Positions 1 to 7,396 of a DNA stretch of 10,671 nt are shown piece by piece (position 1 is the first letter of the stretch; every line of letters begins with the position of its first letter). Both the position numbers and the translations under genes were made by a program. The stretch comes from Bacteroidota bacterium (GTDB lineage: Bacteria; Bacteroidota; Bacteroidia; NS11-12g; UBA955): assembly GCA_947450015.1 (NCBI GenBank), contig CANFUB010000070.1, forward strand, positions 1-10,671. Direction: 5' to 3'. The notes under the pieces were generated by a model. That model did not search any database and was not told the origin of the DNA. It worked only from the letters and a program-made list of their open reading frames with translations.

Positions 1-2731
1 AGTTGATAAAACCTACGCGGTTATTCAACCCGATTTTGGATTTACTGTTCTAAGCAATCAACAAAAAGCTTTGCTTAAATACAATGGTCCTGAAATAAAA
101 ACAATCATAGCCATTGAAAATAATAAAGCCATCTTGTGTTATGAAATTATGGTGCGCCCAAATGCCATAGAAAGATGGGTAGCAATAGTAAATGCCAAGA
201 CTGGCCAAATTGTTAAATACTATAATAATACATGTCATGTAGATGGACCTAAAACAGGTACAGGCAACGATTTGAATGCTATACAACGCAATATAAATTC
301 ATATTTAATTGGTTCAAACCATTATTTAATTGATGCCACCAAGTCGATGTATAATGCATCACAATCTACCCTGCCAGATGATCCAAGTGGTGCTATTTGG
401 ACTTTAGATGCTGGCAATACACCTGCCACAAATTTTAATAACATTATTTCTGCCTCTGCAAATTTTAACAACACAAAGGCAGTTTCAGCCCATTATAATG
501 CAGGAGTAGCTTATGATTACTATATGTCAACTTTTAGTAGAAATAGTATTAATGGTTCTGGCGGAACAATTATTTCTGTAATTAATGTTTCAGATGCATC
601 AGGCAATGGATTAGACAATGCCTATTGGAACGGTCAATTAATGGCCTATGGCAATGGAAAGACAGTGTTTAAACCATTGGCGGGAGGTACAGACGTTGCT
701 GGACATGAAATGACGCATGGTGTTGTTCAAAACACGGCTAATTTAGAATACAATGGTCAGAGTGGTGCTATAAACGAAAGCATGGCCGATATTTTTGGTT
801 GCATGATGGACAGAGCGGATTGGAAAATGGGTGAAGACATTGTGAAACCAGGTTTTTATGCTGGTGGTGCCTTAAGAAATTTACAAGACCCACACAATGG
901 CGGTAGCAGTCTTTCTGACAATGGTTATCAGCCTAACAAAATGAGTGAATATTACAATGGTACACAAGATAATGGGGGCGTTCACATTAATAGTGGAATT
1001 CCTAATCACGCATTTTATTTATTTGCAACTGCTACAACAAAGGAAAAGGCAGAGCAAGTCTATTATAGGGCATTAACCACCTATTTGACATCCTCTTCTC
1101 AGTTTAAAGATTTGAGATCAGCTGTTATTCAGTCTTGTAAAGATTTATATAGTATCACCGAAGCTTCATTGGCTGCAGATGCATTTGATGCAGTTGAAAT
1201 CTATGGACCTCCAGTGAGTGGTGGTGGAGGCGGTGGCGGAAATATTGGTAACAATGTGGCGGATTTAGATCCCAATCCGGGCTCAGATTTTATATTGTAT
1301 AGCAATGAAGACCCATCAAGCGCCTTTACCATCAGTAAAGGAACCTTGGCAACTGGCTCAGCCGTAGGTCAAATAACCCGAGTTACCAAAAGAAAACCTA
1401 GTGTTGTTGATGATGGTACATATTGTGTATATGTGGGAGATGACAATAAAATATATTCATTATTACTTGATGGTAGTAAAACAGAAACACTACTACAAAA
1501 TCAACCCATTTGGGCGAATGTAGCCATTAGTAAAGATGGCAAAAGATTAGCAGCCATTACAACGAATTCAGATACTTCAATTTATATTTATGATTTTGGT
1601 AAAGCAGCTTGGAAAGCATTTAAGTTGTATAATCCTACATTCAGTGGTGTAAACAGTGGCGGTGTGCAGTATGCGGATGCATTGGAATGGGACCATACAG
1701 GCACTAAGGTAATGTATGATGCAAAGAGTTTAATCAACAATCAAAATGGTACAGATTATAGTTATTGGGATGTTGGTATTTTAGATGTTTGGAATTTAGA
1801 ACTGAATGATTGGTCGTTCGGCTCCATTCAAAAATTGTTTAGTTCCTTACCAGATGGTATCAGTATTGGCAATCCTGCATTTAGTCAGTGTTCGCCATAC
1901 ATAGTGGCCTTTGATTATATTGATGGCAATAATAACCAAGTGTTAATTACTGGCTACAACTTAAATACGAATAAAATTGGCACTGTATTCACTGGTACCG
2001 AGTTGGGATTTCCTTGTTATTCAAGAACAGATAATATTTTAGTTTTTAACGCACTTAATAGTAATAGTGAAATTGTAGTTGCTCAGAAGGCATTGAATGC
2101 AGATAAAATAACAGGAAGCGGAACTGCAACTGTGCTTGTTAATTTAGCGAAGTGGGGTGTTTGGTATGCCAATGGTAGTAGACAATTGCTGTTCAATGAC
2201 AAAGATATTTTGGCTTTTGCCTTTGAGGGATTGAATCCTCAGGTAACGGCTACCATCAATGGTACTGATATTACTTGTACTGTGCCAAGTAACGTTAATG
2301 TAAATGCTTTAACCCCAAGCTTTACCAACTCACCTTACAGTTATGTAAGGATTGGCAGTGCAAAACAAACCAGTGGGGTTAACAAAAATAACTACAGTAC
2401 TACAGTTATTTACACAGTGGTAGCACAAGATGGGAGTACAAAAAATTACAATGTGAATGTACAGAAGGTGGTAGTAGGTTTGTCAAAAGGCGAACAATTA
2501 AGCGAGATTGAACTTTATCCAAATCCTGCTACTCATCAAGTTTTTCTAACAAGCGCAAAACCTATACTGAAAGCAATTGTTTATGATATACAGGGTCGTA
2601 TGATAAATACTATTGAAGGAAACAGCACAGGCCGTTTGTCAATAGATATTCAATCATTACAATCAGGTTTATATTTTATGACAGTTAAAACAACAGAAGG
2701 TGAAGTGTTAATGAGGTTCACTAAATCATGA
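1..2731 (+). CDS. Secreted M4 (thermolysin-family) metalloprotease with T9SS sorting domain, 5'-truncated
   Basis: The reading frame is open from base 2, so the gene begins left of the window; the TTG at 71 is not its start. About 909 residues are visible. In order: the end of an FTP/PepSY-type propeptide (to about base 240); the M4 catalytic domain with zinc site HEMTH (704-718), third zinc ligand Glu in GAINESMADIFG (Glu codon 776-778), and the C-terminal catalytic His in GGVHINSG (His 983-985); a run of seven glycines (1220-1240); a PD40/TolB-like beta-propeller region (about 1280-2200); a beta-sandwich of the DUF5018-like type ending in YTVVAQDGSTKNYNVNV (about 2212-2464); and a T9SS type A C-terminal domain with ELYPNPA (2510-2530) that runs to the stop. 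All catalytic residues that can be checked are present, so it should be an active zinc endopeptidase exported by Sec and then released or surface-anchored by T9SS. The signal peptide lies outside the window. Its stop overlaps the bshA start (ATGA). Protease and sorting-domain calls are firm; the propeller and beta-sandwich calls are by pattern only. Confidence 0.95.
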   Translation, partial: VDKTYAVIQPDFGFTVLSNQQKALLKYNGPEIKTIIAIENNKAILCYEIMVRPNAIERWVAIVNAKTGQIVKYYNNTCHVDGPKTGTGNDLNAIQRNINSYLIGSNHYLIDATKSMYNASQSTLPDDPSGAIWTLDAGNTPATNFNNIISASANFNNTKAVSAHYNAGVAYDYYMSTFSRNSINGSGGTIISVINVSDASGNGLDNAYWNGQLMAYGNGKTVFKPLAGGTDVAGHEMTHGVVQNTANLEYNGQSGAINESMADIFGCMMDRADWKMGEDIVKPGFYAGGALRNLQDPHNGGSSLSDNGYQPNKMSEYYNGTQDNGGVHINSGIPNHAFYLFATATTKEKAEQVYYRALTTYLTSSSQFKDLRSAVIQSCKDLYSITEASLAADAFDAVEIYGPPVSGGGGGGGNIGNNVADLDPNPGSDFILYSNEDPSSAFTISKGTLATGSAVGQITRVTKRKPSVVDDGTYCVYVGDDNKIYSLLLDGSKTETLLQNQPIWANVAISKDGKRLAAITTNSDTSIYIYDFGKAAWKAFKLYNPTFSGVNSGGVQYADALEWDHTGTKVMYDAKSLINNQNGTDYSYWDVGILDVWNLELNDWSFGSIQKLFSSLPDGISIGNPAFSQCSPYIVAFDYIDGNNNQVLITGYNLNTNKIGTVFTGTELGFPCYSRTDNILVFNALNSNSEIVVAQKALNADKITGSGTATVLVNLAKWGVWYANGSRQLLFNDKDILAFAFEGLNPQVTATINGTDITCTVPSNVNVNALTPSFTNSPYSYVRIGSAKQTSGVNKNNYSTTVIYTVVAQDGSTKNYNVNVQKVVVGLSKGEQLSEIELYPNPATHQVFLTSAKPILKAIVYDIQGRMINTIEGNSTGRLSIDIQSLQSGLYFMTVKTTEGEVLMRFTKS

Positions 2732-3861
2732 ACATTGGGATAGTTTGTTACCCAACATTTGGTGGCAGTGGAGTGGTGGCTACAGAGCTTGGAAGGGCTT
2801 TGGCAGCAAAAGAACACAATGTGCATTTTATCAGTTATTCTCAACCTGCGCGTCTAGATTTTTTTAATCCGCATGTATTTTTTCATGAGGTTTCAATATA
2901 CAAATATCCCTTATTTGAGTATGTGCCATACGAGACCATATTGGCAAGCAAAATTGTAGATATTGTAAAACAAAATAAATTAGATGTTTTACATGTGCAT
3001 TATGCCATACCTCATGCAAGTGCCGCTTTGATGGCTAAAAATATTTTAATGGAACAGGGTATTGATATTCCTATTGTTACCACACTTCACGGAACAGATA
3101 TCACCTTGGTTGGAAAAGATCCAACTTATGAGCCAGTGGTTTCCTATTCCATCAATCATTCTGATGCAGTTACTGCGGTTTCAGAGAGTTTGAAACGCGA
3201 TACATATGCTAATTTTCATATCCAAAAACCCATTTTTGTAATTCCAAATTTTATCGATTTTTCAAGATTTGTAAAACAAAAAAAGGAACACTTTAAAAAG
3301 GCCATTGCCCCTCAAGGCGAGAAAATTTTGGTGCATACATCAAACTTTAGAAAAGTTAAACGTGTAGAGGATGTCATTAAAATTTTTGCGATTGTTTCTA
3401 AAAAGGTAGCATGTAAATTGTTGTTAATTGGCGATGGACCAGAAAGAACCAATATTGAACTTCTTTCGCGTGAGATGGGGGTAGATGACAGGGTTACTTT
3501 TTTAGGTAAACAGGAACAGATAGAAGAAATTTTATCCGTTTGTGACTTATTTATTTTAACCTCCGAGACAGAAAGCTTTGGATTGGCCGCATTAGAGGCT
3601 ATGGCTTGCGAGGTGCCAGTAATAAGCACCAATACAGGTGGTATACCCGAAGTGAATATAGAAGGTGTTACTGGCTATTTAAGCAATATTGGCGATGTTG
3701 AAGACATGGCGAAGAATGCCTTGAAATTATTGTCCAATGAAGAATTATTATTAACCTTCAAAGCCAATGCACTTACCAAAGCGAAAGAATTTCAACTCGA
3801 TAAGATTTTACCAATGTATGAAAAGCTTTATGAAGGCTTACTTAACAAAGCCAATAACTAA
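2728..3861 (+). CDS. bshA: N-acetyl-alpha-D-glucosaminyl L-malate synthase BshA
   Basis: This 377-residue GT4-family glycosyltransferase has the usual BshA length. It joins UDP-GlcNAc to L-malate, the first step of bacillithiol synthesis in the cytoplasm. The N-terminus MNIGIVCYPTFGGSGVVATE, with the Gly-rich loop at residues 12-15, is typical of BshA. Further marks are HVHYAIPHA near residue 90, the HGTDIT motif at 121-126, NFRKVKRVEDV, and the nucleotide-sugar-binding EX7E motif ESFGLAALE (Glu282 and Glu290) followed by STNTGGIPE. The ATG at 2728 overlaps the protease stop as ATGA, so translation is probably coupled, and no separate promoter is evident. No bshB or bshC gene is in the window. 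The gene ends six bases from the stop of the convergent gene, and I see no good terminator hairpin in between. Identification rests on motifs and N-terminal resemblance to BshA rather than other GT4 enzymes; the pathway is inferred. Confidence 0.93.
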   Translation: MNIGIVCYPTFGGSGVVATELGRALAAKEHNVHFISYSQPARLDFFNPHVFFHEVSIYKYPLFEYVPYETILASKIVDIVKQNKLDVLHVHYAIPHASAALMAKNILMEQGIDIPIVTTLHGTDITLVGKDPTYEPVVSYSINHSDAVTAVSESLKRDTYANFHIQKPIFVIPNFIDFSRFVKQKKEHFKKAIAPQGEKILVHTSNFRKVKRVEDVIKIFAIVSKKVACKLLLIGDGPERTNIELLSREMGVDDRVTFLGKQEQIEEILSVCDLFILTSETESFGLAALEAMACEVPVISTNTGGIPEVNIEGVTGYLSNIGDVEDMAKNALKLLSNEELLLTFKANALTKAKEFQLDKILPMYEKLYEGLLNKANN

Positions 3862-3867
3862 ATAGAA

Positions 3868-5505
3868 TTAGCCCTTACCTTTTTTTCCCTTTATTGAAAG
3901 TCTAACCAATACAAGTTCCTTGCTTTTTCGCAGGCGACCCCAGGTTATGATAACATCAGGACTAGCCCTAACATAGCTGTAAGGCGTCAATAGAATATTT
4001 TGTTTCCATGAATCTACTAGCGGAGCCTTTGTAGGCTTTCCTTTGCTGTCGAGGGTTACATAACACAATCTATTTTTTCTTTTGCCAAGAAATGGGAAGT
4101 AAAAATTATTATTATTTTTTCTTGCTACCTTTTTGGCCACATAATTCTTTTCAGCATCATTGTATACATATACAACTTTGTCGCCTGTAAGCAATGCAAA
4201 ATGCCCATTATAGGTATAATAGTTAACAAGTACCTGGCTTTTAGGAACAATAAATGAACTCTGTAAATCACCCTCTTTACTAAGTGTAAACTCTAGGATT
4301 TGCATATTGTAGTAATAATAATTACAACGTCTATTACCGTATTTATCGGTTGTACAAACCTCCCTTATATATTCCACTTGACTAATAATCTTGATACTGC
4401 CATCTTCGTTAAAGAAGATATTACGAAGGACTAGATTTGAGAAACCATAACCGTTTTCGGCATTCTTTTGTGCTTTTCTTTTAGCCCTCTCAGAGTTAAC
4501 CCCTGCTTGGAACATTTTAATCATGGTTTTCTCGTCGATAACATTGAATTTTAAAATATCAATGTCCCATGTATTGGTATTTAATTTAAAATAATAAATA
4601 CCGTTGACACCACCAGATTTTTTTCTCTTTGCGCCCTTTACATCTCTATAAAAACCAGTTAATAAAACTGAATTAGCAGAATCGTTATTAATAAAGGCTT
4701 GACATGAGCTTAGCGCATAGCCTTTTTCTTTAATTTCAATTTCATCCAATTCCTCGTTATTTTCTGTAACACCAAAAAGTTTAAAAGTGAATTGACCTTT
4801 TAAATCAGGATTTTCTTTGATGTCCTCTTTGGTAGGTCCCCAAAAGGCAACAATGGTAACGTGTCCATCATTTGTTACCAATACTTCTTGAACGTTTATA
4901 GCTCTATTTTTATAAGGAAATGAAAGTTCTTTTTCGAAAATTTTATTGAGTTGGGCATCATAAAGCACCATTTCCATTTTCTCATTTTCATATTTTTTGC
5001 CGGCTGGTTCTCTAAAGATTAGAAGTTTGCTATTATCATTGCTAAAAACTGTCATCAAGGATCCAATATTTTTCCTTTTTTTAGCATTGCTGCTCATTAA
5101 GACAATTTCTTTTTTAATGGTTTTATTTTTACGATCTATGATTTTACCGTAGATTCTGTTTTCATCATTTTTCTTATCATAAAAACCGTAAATACTCGTG
5201 ATTTTGTCGTCTATGTATAAACGTCTAACCCAATCTGCATCTTTTTTTCCAATCTCTGGGTAATCTACTTTAAAAGTGCCCGTTTTCTTCAAGGAATTAC
5301 TATTGTATGAAGTGATAATATCACCACCTTTTGCTCTATCCGAAATAAGAATTTCGTTCTCATTGCCAGCAATAAGTTGACTATAGTAATTTTTTCTTTT
5401 TTTAGCTTCGCTTGGTGGGGTATGCATTCCCATTTGAAGCACAGGCTTTTGACTGTGTAAAGAGATAGCAAAAATCAATAAAAATCCAACAACAATATTT
5501 TTCAT
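3868..5505 (-). CDS. Exported protein of unknown function, propeller-like
   Basis: A 545-residue protein I cannot name. The ATG at 5505 is preferred over an upstream in-frame TTG at 5547 because it starts a clean Sec signal peptide: MKN, a hydrophobic core (VVGFLLIFAISL), and a probable cleavage site at HS|Q (residues 18/19). There is no lipobox cysteine and no transmembrane helix after the signal, and no T9SS sorting domain at the C-terminus, which instead ends in a basic KGKKGKG tail; a soluble periplasmic protein is therefore likely. The mature part is rich in Lys, Asn and Tyr with many short beta-strand-like stretches separated by turns, suggesting a beta-propeller (inference). C384 and C394 bracket a loop before YYYYNMQILEF and could form a disulfide. 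The YYYYN...G-L...VPKSQ pattern recalls a group of large uncharacterised exported Bacteroidota proteins. It lies 48 bases downstream of the SprT-like gene on the same strand and probably shares its transcript. Confidence 0.85.
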   Translation of the reverse strand: MKNIVVGFLLIFAISLHSQKPVLQMGMHTPPSEAKKRKNYYSQLIAGNENEILISDRAKGGDIITSYNSNSLKKTGTFKVDYPEIGKKDADWVRRLYIDDKITSIYGFYDKKNDENRIYGKIIDRKNKTIKKEIVLMSSNAKKRKNIGSLMTVFSNDNSKLLIFREPAGKKYENEKMEMVLYDAQLNKIFEKELSFPYKNRAINVQEVLVTNDGHVTIVAFWGPTKEDIKENPDLKGQFTFKLFGVTENNEELDEIEIKEKGYALSSCQAFINNDSANSVLLTGFYRDVKGAKRKKSGGVNGIYYFKLNTNTWDIDILKFNVIDEKTMIKMFQAGVNSERAKRKAQKNAENGYGFSNLVLRNIFFNEDGSIKIISQVEYIREVCTTDKYGNRRCNYYYYNMQILEFTLSKEGDLQSSFIVPKSQVLVNYYTYNGHFALLTGDKVVYVYNDAEKNYVAKKVARKNNNNFYFPFLGKRKNRLCYVTLDSKGKPTKAPLVDSWKQNILLTPYSYVRASPDVIITWGRLRKSKELVLVRLSIKGKKGKG

Positions 5506-5553
5506 AAGGTAAGGCAATAATAGACAAAAATTAGCAATGTAAATCAAATTAAT

Positions 5554-6165
5554 TTACAAAATTTCTACTTTGCTAATGCCACTAACACGGTACTCTTTAC
5601 CGCTAGGTTGCTCAAAGCATTGGTACCAGCTTCTGAGTTTATTACCTTTTTTAAATACTCTACCTGTATCTAATTTAAATAAGCTACCATGCGGAATTTG
5701 TTCTAGTAGAGGTTTTTGGTCCTTATCGTACCGCGATAATACCTTCATTAGGTTCTTATCACTACAGCTGCTTGCAGCGGGATCGTGCATATAGTGTTTC
5801 AGTGCAGCTTGAATATCATCAGGTAATTGATGGTGGTGAACAATTGGTGCTAAAAGTTCTTTAAATTCATTTTTCCATTCTTTCCCATGAGAAACGATGG
5901 TGTTCCTGTATTTTTCAAATGCAGTAAGATGCGCTACCTCATGTAAAAAAGTAGTTAAGAATGAGTAGGGATTTAAATCTTTATTGACCGTTATTCTGTG
6001 GTAATTATCGTGACGATAAGGGGCTCTGTAATCACCAAATTTACTGCTTCTAGGCTTATTTAATTTTAATTGCACCTTGTATTTTACCATGAGATCAACT
6101 ACATACTCAGCAGTTCCTTCTGGTAAATAAACACCTATTTTATTCGCTAATTCTGATTTTGTCAA
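5554..6165 (-). CDS. SprT-like zinc metalloprotein
   Basis: This 203-residue protein carries a SprT-like domain. The zinc site HEVAH is at residues 75-79 with a third histidine in SHGKEW (His93), and the preceding LNPYSFLTTFLHE is typical. The C-terminal part holds only two cysteines, in SSCSDKNL and in the WYQCFE segment, rather than the four-cysteine zinc ribbon of classical SprT; from memory this is the normal form of the Bacteroidota family rather than decay. SprT relatives include the DNA-protein crosslink protease Spartan, but a role for this bacterial branch is not established. The start is TTG at 6165: an in-frame stop lies five codons upstream, and the only early ATG (Met26, at 6090) would remove the conserved-looking segment with YLPEGTAEYV. 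A candidate promoter lies 56 bases upstream. Family is confident; start and function less so. Confidence 0.88.
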   Translation of the reverse strand: MTKSELANKIGVYLPEGTAEYVVDLMVKYKVQLKLNKPRSSKFGDYRAPYRHDNYHRITVNKDLNPYSFLTTFLHEVAHLTAFEKYRNTIVSHGKEWKNEFKELLAPIVHHHQLPDDIQAALKHYMHDPAASSCSDKNLMKVLSRYDKDQKPLLEQIPHGSLFKLDTGRVFKKGNKLRSWYQCFEQPSGKEYRVSGISKVEIL

Positions 6166-6220
6166 GGGAGAATAATTTTAAAAAAATGCAACTTTTGTGC
6201 GTGATTAAATTATTAAAAAA

Positions 6221-6228
6221 CAAAAATA
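6221..6228 (-). promoter_or_regulatory. Candidate -7 promoter box for the SprT-like gene
   Basis: The minus strand reads TATTTTTG, matching TAnnTTTG, 55 bases before the TTG start at 6165. The 90-base gap 6166-6255 is the longest in the minus-strand cluster, so a new transcription unit starting here is plausible. No convincing -33 element or terminator hairpin for the DUF3109 gene was found in the gap. Confidence 0.35.
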
Positions 6229-6255
6229 ACCAATGTTAACCTTAAATTTAAATGT

Positions 6256-6834
6256 TTATTTTTTCAATTTTTTATACTCTTCAAAAATGAGTTCTACCTC
6301 GTTATACCAAGGCTCACCGTATTTTCTGATAAGTGGTTCTTTAAGAAATTTGAAAGTAGGGACATTCAATTTGTTACCCAATGAGCAAGCAGCTTTGCAA
6401 ATGCTCCATTCATGATAATTTACAGCATCAAAATCACCGATTTTATTAATTCTTATGGGATAAAGATGGCAGGAAATAGGTTTATAATAATCAGTTTTAC
6501 CCTCTTTAAACGCCTTTTCCATGGCACAACCCAAAATACCATTTTCTTTATAAACAAACACACATTCTCCGGTTGGTAAACAGGTGGTAGCAATGTCATC
6601 TATTTCTTCTCCTTCATGAAATCCCTCAGAATCTAAAAGGGCAATTCCTTCTTCTGTCATGTAGGGGCGAATGGCCATTAAGTTGGCCTCTATTTTCTTA
6701 ATTTCGTCTTTCTCGAGTGGGGCACCTCTGTCACCTTCAATGCAACAGGCGCCTTTACATTTCTCTAAATCACAAACAAAATTTACTGAAAATATTTCTG
6801 ATGAAATTAAAGTATTTTCAACTTCAATTATCAT
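6256..6834 (-). CDS. DUF3109 family cysteine-cluster protein
   Basis: A 192-residue cytoplasmic protein with ten cysteines: 21, 26, 30, 31, 85, 91, 103, 122, 146 and 150. The N-terminal C-x4-C-x3-CC cluster (CDLEKCKGACC), the CLPTGEC and GCAMEKAF segments, the ISCHLYPIRI motif and C-x3-C (CKAAC) near the end match DUF3109, related to the YkgJ-type cysteine clusters thought to bind zinc or iron-sulfur. No signal peptide or membrane helix is seen. The biochemical function is unknown. Its ATG at 6834 overlaps the purE stop as ATGA, so it is probably translated by ribosomes finishing purE. Metal binding is an inference from the cysteine pattern; a role in purine synthesis has no direct support beyond position. 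Confidence 0.9.
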   Translation of the reverse strand: MIIEVENTLISSEIFSVNFVCDLEKCKGACCIEGDRGAPLEKDEIKKIEANLMAIRPYMTEEGIALLDSEGFHEGEEIDDIATTCLPTGECVFVYKENGILGCAMEKAFKEGKTDYYKPISCHLYPIRINKIGDFDAVNYHEWSICKAACSLGNKLNVPTFKFLKEPLIRKYGEPWYNEVELIFEEYKKLKK

Positions 6835-7343
6835 TTTTGATTGAGGTATTTTATATAACCTTTTTCTTCTAAATCATTGGCTTTTGCAAGTACAGTTAAC
6901 TCTAAATTTTTACTGTATTTAAGAATAGCTTTATGAATAGTTGGGTTCGAAATTGCTAGAATTTTGGCAGCAAATAAACCTGCGTTTTTTGCACCATTGA
7001 TGGCCATTGTACCTACTGGAATACCAGGTGGCATCTGAACAATGCTGTACAAAGAATCCATACCTGACATGTTAGAGGACTTAATAGGAACACCGATAAC
7101 TGGTAAATCAGTAATGCTAGCGGTCATACCCGGTAAATGGGCAGCACCACCTGCACCTGCAATAATACATTTGTAACCGTTTTTACTAGCATTTCTTGCT
7201 TGTTCATACATTCTTTCAGGTGTACGGTGTGCACTCACTAAGGCAAGGTCATAGGTAATGCCCAATTCATCTAAAATTTCAGCAGCTTCTTTCATCACTG
7301 GTAAATCGCTGTCAGAGCCCATTATTATTAATACATCTTTCAT
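6831..7343 (-). CDS. purE: N5-carboxyaminoimidazole ribonucleotide mutase PurE (class I)
   Basis: PurE converts N5-CAIR to CAIR in de novo purine synthesis. At 170 residues it has the normal length for class I. It shows GSDSDLPVM (residues 9-17), VSAHRTPERM with the probable catalytic His39, and GAGGAAHLPGM (63-73), followed by PVIGVPI and QMPPGIPVGT. The partner purK lies directly upstream, which fits the class I two-enzyme route (PurK makes N5-CAIR, PurE rearranges it) rather than direct carboxylation by a class II PurE. The start is the ATG at 7343. The 53-base gap from purK contains a TAnnTTTG box, so purE may have an extra promoter. The stop overlaps the DUF3109 start by four bases. Confidence 0.97.
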   Translation of the reverse strand: MKDVLIIMGSDSDLPVMKEAAEILDELGITYDLALVSAHRTPERMYEQARNASKNGYKCIIAGAGGAAHLPGMTASITDLPVIGVPIKSSNMSGMDSLYSIVQMPPGIPVGTMAINGAKNAGLFAAKILAISNPTIHKAILKYSKNLELTVLAKANDLEEKGYIKYLNQK

Positions 7344-7365
7344 TTTTTATTGGCTAAAATCAGTT

Positions 7366-7373
7366 CAAAAATA
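7366..7373 (-). promoter_or_regulatory. Candidate -7 promoter box for purE
   Basis: The minus strand reads TATTTTTG, matching TAnnTTTG, within the 53-base purK-purE gap and 22 bases before the purE ATG. It would allow purE and the DUF3109 gene to be transcribed without purK. The match is in very AT-rich DNA, no clear -33 element is visible, and chance is a real possibility. Confidence 0.35.
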
Positions 7374-7396
7374 GAATAAAAATATTGAAATAAAAC

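Noticed and set aside
1220..1240. Gly-codon run as a tandem DNA repeat
   Set aside because: It is a seven-glycine interdomain linker using mixed GGN codons, with no wider repeat unit.
71..2731. TTG at 71 as the start of the M4 protease
   Set aside because: The same frame is open back to base 2 and continues the propeptide-like sequence, so the gene simply runs off the left edge.
3312..3632. A 106-codon minus-strand open frame inside bshA
   Set aside because: It overlaps the conserved GT4 region of bshA and has no plausible protein character.
3840..3900. Possible shared terminator between bshA and the convergent gene
   Set aside because: There are T-rich stretches but I could not find a stem of useful length in or around the six-base gap.
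5506..5547. Longer start (TTG at 5547) for the exported protein
   Set aside because: It would place 14 extra residues before a canonical signal peptide that starts at the ATG at 5505.
6180..6204. Possible terminator hairpin (GCAC...TTGC then T run) before the SprT-like gene
   Set aside because: Only three base pairs form before mismatches, and it lies downstream of the proposed promoter, so it is too weak to call.
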